This document shows positions 1-5,803 of a stretch of 39,153 bases of DNA, piece by piece; position 1 is the stretch's first letter, and the number at the start of each line of letters is the position of its first letter. The stretch spans positions 1 to 39,153 of IMG/VR virus record IMGVR_UViG_3300044714_000085. One strand, given 5' to 3'. A model generated the notes under the pieces. The model ran no database searches, had not been told where the DNA came from, and was given only the letters and a program-made list of their open reading frames with translations. A program made the position numbers and the translations under genes. The stretch comes from a virus.

Positions 1-285
1 GATCAGCTTGGACTTGCTCTCGGCCTCGCTCTCTTCGGGTGGTGCCGGGTGGGGATCGACCAGCCGCATCACGTTCGCCATAGGCTGCCCAGGCTGGCCG
101 TGGGCCGTGAAGCTCGCTATGATCTCGACGGCGGCAGGGCGCATCCCCTGACCGCCTTGCTTGCGGCCTGTGATGATTCCACCCTCCGCGATTGCCTGAA
201 TGCGGCCCCGCACGGTCATCCCGTTGGCCATTGTCATCACAACGAGGTCGCCTTGCTTCAGCTCGTTGCCCAGTTCGTCTCTCAT
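1..285 (-). CDS. Hypothetical phage protein, C-terminus beyond window edge
   Basis: An open frame starts at ATG 285-283 and runs leftward off the window, giving 95 residues without a stop. It begins MRDELGNELKQGDLVV and continues through a small beta-rich segment (VVMTMANGMTVRGRIQAI) that looks like an SH3-like barrel. The visible end is acidic and charged (EESEAESKSK). A purine-rich stretch with AGGGA and AGGA lies just upstream of the start. It is the most downstream gene seen in the leftward replication operon, 61 nt after the initiator. I do not recognise the family. The beta-barrel reading is inference from the hydrophobic pattern only. Confidence 0.6.
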   Translation of the reverse strand, partial: MRDELGNELKQGDLVVMTMANGMTVRGRIQAIAEGGIITGRKQGGQGMRPAAVEIIASFTAHGQPGQPMANVMRLVDPHPAPPEESEAESKSKLI

Positions 286-323
286 TCCTGTGTCCCTTCC
301 CCCGGATCGCCAGGGCGGTTGTC

Positions 324-347
324 ATGCTTGATGGATGCTCCAAGCAT
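324..347. repeat. Inverted repeat between initiator and downstream gene
   Basis: The heptamers ATGCTTG (324-330) and CAAGCAT (341-347) pair with a 10-nt loop. The structure sits right at the stop codon of the replication initiator and before the next leftward gene. No T-run follows on the minus strand, so it looks like an intercistronic hairpin for mRNA processing or stability rather than a terminator. Function is inferred. Confidence 0.4.
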
Positions 348-1477
348 CAAAATTGCCTAGGAGCTGCAAGGGGCTTCCCATATCTATCGATAGGGAATTC
401 CAGAAAACTGCTCAACTTTTCGATCCAAAGGCGCGGCCTGTCGGTCCACACTACGGCACCTTCTTGGGCAGACATGCTGCGATGCTTCAAGCATTCCTTG
501 AGCATCTCCAAAGTGAAGTCTGGAGTGGCTTTCAGAAAAGCATCTAGTTTCTTCGCTTCCGATCCGTCCCACGGACACCTTCCGGCCTGGGGATTAACAG
601 CTCCCCACCACGCCTCTATCTCGCTCCTGAAAGCAGCATGGCGAGTATCTACAAGCTTATCGGGTTTTGATGGATGCAACCCGTTTGTGACTCCATGAGC
701 AATCTTTTTCTTAGTGGTCATAGACGAATCGATAGGGATTAGAAGGCCCGTAGCCTCACCTGACTCTTCCGAACGCACTGGTGAGGCGTTTTTGGCTGTT
801 TCGCCTTTTGTTTTCTTTTGGATATCGGGCGCTGTTGGCCGGATGTTCGGGACCGGATCGCCGAAAGGGGGAGGGGGGATTAAATCCCCTTCGACCGAAC
901 GTAGTGAGGGAGAAGAAGAAATACCCGAAGGTGAAGGGGTTGGATTTTGGTTGGAGGTTTGGTTGGAGGTTTGGTTGGAGGTTTGGTTAAGCAAAATTGG
1001 CAAAACAGGCATGTCTTTGCTTTTTATTCGCTTATTTTGATGTTCATCTGGCTCTTGTGAGCCATTGCCGATTGCGGAGGTTGAATCAATGGTTATAGCT
1101 TTGGTTCGATTTTGCTTAAGCAAAAGTGGATTGCCGCCTTTTTTGCCTGCTTCGACTCTGATTTTGCGGATTTTCTCGTCCTTGACCATGCGCCTGGAGT
1201 AGATCGCGCCGGTTTCGGGATCGCGGCTGGCCACACCAAAATCGAGCAGCGTGGTTAGGGTTTTGCTGAAGGTTTGGTTATCCAAACCCAAAAGCCTAGC
1301 AATGGTCTCGTCTGACATGGCGCGACCGTTAAGTATAAGAACGCCACGGACTTCCGAGTCGTGCATGAAGTCCAGCATCTCGCGCCAAACACCTCTGTCG
1401 TGATAGCTGAGGGATTGCACACCGACATCCTTGCGCCAGTCCCCGGTGTACCACTGGAACGCCGGCATCTTTGCCAT
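347..1477 (-). CDS. Phage replication initiation protein (DUF1376/lambda O-like architecture)
   Basis: This is probably the initiator that binds the phage origin and recruits the helicase loader. Residues 8-110 (FQWYTGDWRKDVGVQSLSY onward) match the N-terminal pattern of phage replication proteins of the DUF1376/winged-helix type. Residues about 112-265 are a low-complexity linker rich in Asn, Gln, Pro and Ser that contains four NQTS-type units near 164-177. The C-terminal domain (about 275-370, with WWGAVNP and CPWDGSEAKKLDAFL) is the likely helicase-loader contact. The ATG follows the RHH stop by 2 nt, so the two genes are co-transcribed and likely coupled. The linker DNA carries the candidate origin repeats, as the lambda O gene carries its origin. 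A DnaC/IstB-type loader at 33584-34327 is the natural partner. The replication role is from family resemblance; the exact family is less certain. Confidence 0.75.
   Translation of the reverse strand: MAKMPAFQWYTGDWRKDVGVQSLSYHDRGVWREMLDFMHDSEVRGVLILNGRAMSDETIARLLGLDNQTFSKTLTTLLDFGVASRDPETGAIYSRRMVKDEKIRKIRVEAGKKGGNPLLLKQNRTKAITIDSTSAIGNGSQEPDEHQNKRIKSKDMPVLPILLNQTSNQTSNQTSNQNPTPSPSGISSSPSLRSVEGDLIPPPPFGDPVPNIRPTAPDIQKKTKGETAKNASPVRSEESGEATGLLIPIDSSMTTKKKIAHGVTNGLHPSKPDKLVDTRHAAFRSEIEAWWGAVNPQAGRCPWDGSEAKKLDAFLKATPDFTLEMLKECLKHRSMSAQEGAVVWTDRPRLWIEKLSSFLEFPIDRYGKPLAAPRQF
946..995. repeat. 12-bp iteron array inside the initiator gene (candidate origin)
   Basis: Three perfect tandem copies of TTTGGTTGGAGG lie at 946-957, 958-969 and 970-981. 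They are followed by a fourth half copy that merges into TTTGGTTAAGCAAAA (982-996). On the coding strand they give the NQTS repeats of the initiator linker. A T-rich stretch (about 787-830) lies about 120 bp away and could be the unwinding element. By analogy with lambda O this is a candidate replication origin. The repeats are seen; the origin role is inference. Confidence 0.6.
1110..1125. repeat. 16-bp perfect palindrome, copy 1 (initiator gene)
   Basis: TTTTGCTTAAGCAAAA is a perfect palindrome lying in the linker-coding part of the initiator, encoding LLKQN on the minus strand. The same 16 bp recur at 1499-1514 and imperfectly at 982-996 and 1577-1591. A related inverted repeat, GGTTTGG-4-CCAAACC, is at 1271-1288. 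It is a likely protein-binding site that belongs to the origin cluster. Confidence 0.6.
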
Positions 1478-1479
1478 GG

Positions 1480-1758
1480 CTACTCACCTACGGATGGATT
1501 TTGCTTAAGCAAAATTGAGGCATTGTTGGGAGGAGTGCTTGACGGAATGCTCGGAGCATTGCTCGGAGGATTGCCATTTTGGTTAAGCAAATCCAACCAA
1601 CCAGGCGTATCCAGGACCTTCTGAGCGACTTGCTGAGCTGCCTCGCGCACGAAGGTGTTGAAGGGAATCAGGCGATGATCTGCCGCGCGCTTTATCAACT
1701 CGATCTGTTCCCGGTCTCTAAAGCGGATGCTGATTTGTGGTTTTTTTGTGGTTGACAC
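1480..1758 (-). CDS. Ribbon-helix-helix DNA-binding protein
   Basis: This 92-residue protein is probably a small DNA-binding regulator or replication accessory. The N-terminal 50 residues (ISIRFRDREQIELIKRAADH, then LIPFNTFVREAAQQVAQKV) show the strand plus two helices of Arc/CopG/MobC-type RHH proteins. The C-terminal 40 residues are a Pro/Ser/Asn-rich tail whose DNA holds a 16-bp palindrome. The start is GTG at 1758-1756, because there is no in-frame ATG. The best leftward -10 ends only 8 nt before this GTG, so the message would be leaderless. It is followed 2 nt later by the initiator. A role binding the adjacent promoter or the palindromes is inference. Confidence 0.7.
   Translation of the reverse strand: MSTTKKPQISIRFRDREQIELIKRAADHRLIPFNTFVREAAQQVAQKVLDTPGWLDLLNQNGNPPSNAPSIPSSTPPNNASILLKQNPSVGE
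1499..1514. repeat. 16-bp perfect palindrome, copy 2 (RHH gene)
   Basis: This is an exact second copy of TTTTGCTTAAGCAAAA, lying in the 3' end of the RHH gene and again read as LLKQN. An imperfect copy, TTTTGGTTAAGCAAA, lies at 1577-1591. Repeating the same DNA in the same frame in two unrelated proteins points to selection on DNA. Confidence 0.6.
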
Positions 1759-1795
1759 GGAATCAATCTATACCTTAATGTAGATACAGTGTCAA
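1752..1795. promoter_or_regulatory. Divergent promoter/operator between replication genes and nuclease operon
   Basis: TTGACAC (1752-1758) and its inverted copy GTGTCAA (1789-1795) face each other. The leftward promoter is good: TTGACA (1795-1790), a 17-nt spacer and TATAGA (1772-1767). The rightward one is TTGACA (1752-1757) with only a weak -10 (TTAATG at 1775-1780). ATCTA/TAGAT half-sites lie inside (1766-1770 and 1781-1785). The symmetry suggests an operator where one bound regulator controls both directions. The RHH protein encoded next door is the obvious candidate, by inference. Confidence 0.6.
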
Positions 1796-1804
1796 GGGGG
1801 ATAT

Positions 1805-2305
1805 ATGACCGAGCGCCGGAGAATGAGCCAAAGCGCTGAAAGGGAGGCATGGACGAAATTTGTGGAAGGTGAAAAATCTTGCACCGACAAATCGGAGATG
1901 TCAAGTTACGGAAGTGCATTAACCTTCCAGCCAGTTCGCACTATGGCGCTGGGGCGGCTCAAGGTGGGCGAGCGCAACAAGACGGAAGCGGCCTATGAAG
2001 CCCATCTCAACCTACGCAAAATAATCGGCGAGGTCGCGTGGTTCGAGTTCGAGGGGATGACTTTTCGGCTCGCGGACAACACGCGATACACGCCTGACTT
2101 CAACGTCATGCTGACCAACGGAGTGCTCGAATGCCATGAGGTCAAAGGCACTACGAAGCGTGAAAAATCGAACGGTGAGATAGCTTACGATCCGTTCTTT
2201 CTCGACGACGCCAAAGTCAAGATCAAAGTGGCTGCGGCACAGTACCCAATCGTGTTCAAAATCGTTCACAAAGTCCAGGGGAACTGGGCTGAAAAGGAGG
2301 TTTGA
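1805..2305 (+). CDS. DUF1064-type PD-(D/E)XK endonuclease (Holliday-junction-resolvase-like)
   Basis: This probable DNA endonuclease would process branched or replicating phage DNA before packaging. The core from residue 57 (RNKTEAAYEAHLNL) through YTPDF (95-99) and ECHEVKG (109-115) matches the DUF1064/VRR-type phage nuclease pattern. Candidate catalytic residues are D98, E112 and K114. The segment DDAKVKIKVAAAQYP near 140-154 is also typical of the family. The first 45 residues are an unconserved-looking extension. MALGRL at residue 47 is an alternative start, but AGGGGG lies 4 nt before the chosen ATG. It is the first gene rightward of the divergent promoter. Confidence 0.8.
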   Translation: MTERRRMSQSAEREAWTKFVEGEKSCTDKSEMSSYGSALTFQPVRTMALGRLKVGERNKTEAAYEAHLNLRKIIGEVAWFEFEGMTFRLADNTRYTPDFNVMLTNGVLECHEVKGTTKREKSNGEIAYDPFFLDDAKVKIKVAAAQYPIVFKIVHKVQGNWAEKEV

Positions 2306-2306
2306 G

Positions 2307-2378
2307 ATGCACATTCTATTTGTAATCGTGGTGGTAGCTTTTTGGGCTGCCGCCATGCGACTGGAGAACAAACGATGA
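2307..2378 (+). CDS. 23-residue single-pass membrane peptide
   Basis: This tiny gene encodes MHILFVIVVVAFWAAAMRLE plus a short basic tail. It is a hydrophobic helix followed by Arg, Asn and Lys, so it should sit in the inner membrane with the C-terminus inside. An ideal AAGGAGG lies 6 nt before the ATG. The stop overlaps the next start (ATGA), so translation is coupled. The excellent SD supports it as a real gene. Function is unknown; small phage membrane peptides often act in exclusion or lysis control, but nothing here decides that. Confidence 0.6.
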   Translation: MHILFVIVVVAFWAAAMRLENKR

Positions 2379-2704
2379 CCGCTATTGATCCAAGAATTGA
2401 AGCTGGCCATCGGCTCGCTGAAGGTGGCCTGCGCTGTGTACTCGCAGATTGCGGAAATATTATCCCGGAAAAGCGGGTAATACGTAAAGCTGTCACATGC
2501 TGCGATGATCACGCTCGAATTCTAAAAAACATAAGGCGTGGCAGGCGGGAAATGACAAAATGCCGACTATGCGGCAGACCTTGCACTCCACGAGAGCGTG
2601 CTGACAACCTCGCATGGAGGCGCGAGCGCGAGGGCGAAAAGCGCGGGCGACCGAAGGCGAAGAAGGAAGAGACGGTTGGCGAGACAGGGGCGCAGCCGGA
2701 TTAA
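2375..2704 (+). CDS. Small zinc-cluster phage protein
   Basis: The 109-residue protein starts MTAIDPRIEAGHRLAEGG and contains two Cys clusters. One is CVLADC with TCCDDH (residues about 19-50) and the other is CRLCGRPC (about 65-72). These could hold one or two zinc ions. The C-terminus is strongly charged with Arg, Lys and Glu. The start was chosen because ATG 2375 overlaps the stop of the preceding peptide; an upstream in-frame ATG at 2342 would overlap that gene and lacks support. Zinc binding is inferred from Cys spacing. No specific function can be assigned. Confidence 0.65.
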   Translation: MTAIDPRIEAGHRLAEGGLRCVLADCGNIIPEKRVIRKAVTCCDDHARILKNIRRGRREMTKCRLCGRPCTPRERADNLAWRREREGEKRGRPKAKKEETVGETGAQPD

Positions 2705-2813
2705 CCACTTGCGCGTCAGAGGGATATGCGCGATGATTCCAAAAGTCATCACTCGCATCTCACGGTCCGATTGAGAGCGCGGGTACGCCCACGCACAAAT
2801 CGAAAGGAGCTTC

Positions 2814-3386
2814 ATGGCAAGCAACGCTAACAGCCGGGCATTGCCCGCGAACCCTGTCAGCGCAGCCGTCACGACTGCGCAAGTTTTCAACCTCGTTTCC
2901 AACTCCGCAGTCCCCGCAACGTGTGTGGCGCGCGGCAAAAGCATTCTTGAAGGCAAGACATTTCTTGTCCAAGCCCAGGGGAATGCAGTTACCGCTGGCA
3001 ACTACACACTGAAGGCTTCGCTGCTGGCGGCTCTGGTGATCCCAGGCATTCCGCTGACGGCCACCAACTGGACGCTGCTAGGATCGGGCACGGCGCGCGC
3101 GGTGAACACGGCATACACGCCGTGGAACATCCAGGCCGAGCTGCAATTCGACTCCAACGGCGGCATCATGCACGGCGTCTTCTCGCAGGAGGTCAACAAC
3201 CTCTTCGACGCATGGGCAGCTCTCACCAACACCCTCACCGGCATCAACGGCACCAACGCAGTGACCGCCCAGGGCGCTACTGTGCCGCCTGCCGATCCCT
3301 GCGTCTACTTCGCCGCCGCGCTCACCTTCGGCACCGCAAACGTGGCGAACATCGGAAACCTCATCAGCTTGGAGCTGGATTACTAA
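2814..3386 (+). CDS. Beta-rich virion-type protein (decoration/spike candidate)
   Basis: The 190-residue protein is rich in Ala, Thr, Asn and Gly and shows alternating hydrophobic strands with few charges, typical of virion decoration or spike proteins. Its pattern parallels the gene at 11273-11974. A VTTAQ opening is followed by GKTFLVQAQG (compare GRTLRLCGYG), a central TPWNIQAEL (compare MPFQFCFDL) and a C-terminal IGNLISLEL (compare LRQMTIEL). AAAGGAG precedes the ATG by 5 nt. It lies upstream of the terminase, away from the other structural genes. The structural role is inferred from composition and the similarity. Confidence 0.5.
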   Translation: MASNANSRALPANPVSAAVTTAQVFNLVSNSAVPATCVARGKSILEGKTFLVQAQGNAVTAGNYTLKASLLAALVIPGIPLTATNWTLLGSGTARAVNTAYTPWNIQAELQFDSNGGIMHGVFSQEVNNLFDAWAALTNTLTGINGTNAVTAQGATVPPADPCVYFAAALTFGTANVANIGNLISLELDY

Positions 3387-3485
3387 GCCGATCTAACAGC
3401 CCAGGCTGGCCGCAAAGTCGCGAGGGCATAGGGCAGACGATACCAGCGTGAAGCTGCCCCCCACTTCCAGAGCGAGGACACCACG

Positions 3486-3824
3486 ATGAAGGGACGCGAA
3501 AAAGAGATTCACCGGGCGTTGGACGGCCACGGTGAAAAGCGCGAGCACCACGAAGAGAAGAAAGAGCACACCCACTCCGTCAAGTACGAGCGCGCGGACA
3601 ATGGTGGCTTTCACGCCCACGTCGAGCGCAAGCACGAAGACGGGAGCACCCATCACGAGCATCACGTACTGATGTCAGCCGAAGACGCAGGCGACCACTT
3701 GCAAGAGCACATGGGCGACCATCCGGACGCTGGCGATATGCCCGAAGAGCAACCAGACCCCGAGCAGGGCAGCCCGCAGGCCGCGCAGCAGTCCGCCGCT
3801 GGTATGCCGCCCGCAGCGGGTTAG
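3486..3824 (+). CDS. Histidine- and glutamate-rich hydrophilic protein
   Basis: The 112-residue protein is very hydrophilic, with His runs such as HGEKREHHEEKKEHTHSV, HAHVERKHED and HHEHHV in the first 65 residues. An acidic Pro/Gln/Ala tail follows. There is no membrane segment or recognised fold. GAGGA lies 7 nt before the ATG. It is the last gene before a strong intrinsic terminator. The His content could bind divalent metal, by inference. It resembles small pre-terminase genes in some soil-phage genomes only in its position and composition. Confidence 0.55.
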   Translation: MKGREKEIHRALDGHGEKREHHEEKKEHTHSVKYERADNGGFHAHVERKHEDGSTHHEHHVLMSAEDAGDHLQEHMGDHPDAGDMPEEQPDPEQGSPQAAQQSAAGMPPAAG

Positions 3825-3856
3825 ACGTTCGAGTAGCCGGCCTCCCTACTCGACAC

Positions 3857-3911
3857 GCGAAGCGGGCGCTGATCCCCAGATCAAACGCGAACGCGCCCGC
3901 TTCGCCTTTTT
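3857..3911 (+). terminator. Strong intrinsic terminator before the packaging operon
   Basis: A perfect 13-bp stem is formed by 3857-3869 (GCGAAGCGGGCGC) and 3893-3905, followed by C and TTTTT (3907-3911). The loop itself can form a small TGATC/GATCA hairpin. It lies between two rightward genes, and the SD (TGGAGAAG) of the next gene begins right after the T-run. Transcription must therefore read through, or restart, for packaging genes to be expressed, which suggests late-gene control at this point. Confidence 0.8.
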
Positions 3912-3923
3912 GGAGAAGAGCAC

Positions 3924-4148
3924 ATGGCAAAGGAAAAAGCGAAGCGATACCCTTCGAAGCTCCACAAAGCCCTTACGCACCTGCGCAAGGGCGGTCTGCA
4001 TGATGCGCTGGGCATTCCCCGCGACCAGCCGATCCCCAAGGCCCGGCTGGTGAAGGCGATGCACTCGAAGGATGAGCACGTCATGCACATGGCTCACATG
4101 GCCCACATGATGGAAGGCTGGGACCACTCAGGCAAAGAGAGCAAATGA
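3924..4148 (+). CDS. Small basic, Met/His-rich protein upstream of terminase
   Basis: The 74-residue protein starts MAKEKAKRYPSKLHKALTHL and ends with a Met/His stretch (MHMAHMAHMME). Residues about 10-50 (LHKALTHLRKGGLHDALGIP, then LVKAMHSKDEHV) look like two or three amphipathic helices. Its place just before the large terminase, with a 4-nt overlap (ATGA), is where a small terminase subunit usually sits, but it is short for one and shows no clear HTH. GGAGAAG lies 6 nt before the start. I call it a hypothetical protein, possibly packaging-related. Confidence 0.6.
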   Translation: MAKEKAKRYPSKLHKALTHLRKGGLHDALGIPRDQPIPKARLVKAMHSKDEHVMHMAHMAHMMEGWDHSGKESK

Positions 4149-5803
4149 AGCCAGATTTCAAGCGCGCCGCCGAGAACGAGGCATACCGCAACGAGTTGCG
4201 GTGGCGCGCGCAAACCGAGCTGTTCTGGCTCGCCAAATTCGTGCTTGGCTACGTGAAGTTAACCGAGCAGGATCACAAAGAAGTCGCCGATAAATTCGTA
4301 AAGAAAGACCCCACCAAGCCTTTCGAGCAGCAGGACAAGAAAAAGAAGCGGCGCATCTTCCTGATGCCGCGAAAGACTTACAAAACCACCCTCAACATCG
4401 CCGACTCCGTGCAGTGGGTAGTGGGTTTTCCAGACATCGCAATCATGGCGATGACGGCCTCTAACTCACCGGACAGTCCCCTGGCCGATGCGTTTGTGGC
4501 CGAGATAGCCAGCCACTTCCTCACGACGAACGGCGAGCGCAGCAACCTCTGCATCCTCTTCCCCGAGCACGAAATCGTGAAGATGCCGAAGGACGGCCTG
4601 TTCACCACGCCAGCGCGGACCAAGTTCCGCCGCGACCCCACGGTGAAGGGCGTATCCATCGAGCAGAGCTTGTCCGGCTGGCACCCGGACATCATCAAGA
4701 GCGAGGACGTGCAGGACAACCGCAACAGCCAGACGGCCTTCGCACTACGCAAGGTGCGCACCAACTTCTATATCAATCTCAAGATGCTGGGCGAGGATGG
4801 GCACCTCGACATCACCGGCACCCGCTATGGCCCCGCGGACCTCTACGGCGACATGATCCAGAAGCAAGACGAGCGGACCATCCTGCTGTGGAAGCCCGCG
4901 TATGTGCGCAAGCCTCACGCGATGAAGCTGAAAGACGACGAGCTGACCGAAGACGATGTGATTCTCAACTTCCCGCGCCAGCTCAGTTGGGACTTCCTGC
5001 GCAGCGAGAAGGCTATCGACGAAAACAGCTTCTGGACGCAGTACATGAACATCGCCGAAGGCAACTTCAAGCCCACCTTCCCGCTCGAAAAACTCCACGC
5101 GGCGAAGATCCCCGAAGATGCCGTGCCGCTCCACGGAACCATTCACATCGCATGGAGGTTTCAGTATGCCGAGCAGAAGAACGATGCCGCTGCCGTTGGG
5201 GTTCAGGAGGCCGGAAGAATGGCCATCGTTGAAGTCTTGCGGGGGAGCTTTAGCCCGTCTGTTCTGGCGCGTGAAGTGGTGGCTTTGGCTAAGAAATGGC
5301 AGACGCACCGGACAGAGATCGAAGACACGCCGGGCGCGAGGCTCATGGAGCAGCACATCCAGAACGAGGCGCTGGAGCAGAACTGGCACATCGGCATCTC
5401 GTGGAGCGAGTTCTACCAAGAGGACACAGCCAGGCGCACCGCGATTAAGAGCGCCGAGCCACACCTACAGGCTGGACGGCTGCTATTTAGCGAGGGAATG
5501 GACAACTTCCAGCTCGTCTCGCTTCAGCTCTATCAGTTCGGTCTTATCGAAGAAACCGAGATCGCGTCCGTAGTCAGCCGCGTGGCGGCGCAGCTCCCTG
5601 TGTCGATTGCAGCCGAACACTTCGACCGCACCGACGAGGAAGCATGGGAGCGCGTGTTCCAGAACGATGCGTATTACCGCGTGTTCGGGAACGACGAGCC
5701 AGCGCCCAGCTACCAGCCGGAAGAGTACGCAGACAAAGAGAGCATCACCCCCAGCTACGCAGTGGCTGGGCTTGAAGACATCATGCCGGGGCTAACTGGA
5801 TGA
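4145..5803 (+). CDS. terL: Terminase large subunit
   Basis: This is the packaging motor ATPase and headful or site-specific nuclease that pumps DNA through the portal. It has 552 residues, a normal length. A deviant Walker A motif, MPRKTYKTT (74-82, invariant K80), follows the hydrophobic strand IFL. The Walker B-like segment is PDIIKSEDV (181-189), with the acidic pair supplying the catalytic carboxylate. A C-terminal RNase H-like nuclease half is suggested by alternating hydrophobic strands (AVGVQEAGRMAIVEVLRG, about 350-367) and the acidic EIEDTPGA near 395. It overlaps both neighbours by 4 nt. The assignment rests on motifs, length and position ahead of the portal. Confidence 0.85.
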   Translation: MKPDFKRAAENEAYRNELRWRAQTELFWLAKFVLGYVKLTEQDHKEVADKFVKKDPTKPFEQQDKKKKRRIFLMPRKTYKTTLNIADSVQWVVGFPDIAIMAMTASNSPDSPLADAFVAEIASHFLTTNGERSNLCILFPEHEIVKMPKDGLFTTPARTKFRRDPTVKGVSIEQSLSGWHPDIIKSEDVQDNRNSQTAFALRKVRTNFYINLKMLGEDGHLDITGTRYGPADLYGDMIQKQDERTILLWKPAYVRKPHAMKLKDDELTEDDVILNFPRQLSWDFLRSEKAIDENSFWTQYMNIAEGNFKPTFPLEKLHAAKIPEDAVPLHGTIHIAWRFQYAEQKNDAAAVGVQEAGRMAIVEVLRGSFSPSVLAREVVALAKKWQTHRTEIEDTPGARLMEQHIQNEALEQNWHIGISWSEFYQEDTARRTAIKSAEPHLQAGRLLFSEGMDNFQLVSLQLYQFGLIEETEIASVVSRVAAQLPVSIAAEHFDRTDEEAWERVFQNDAYYRVFGNDEPAPSYQPEEYADKESITPSYAVAGLEDIMPGLTG

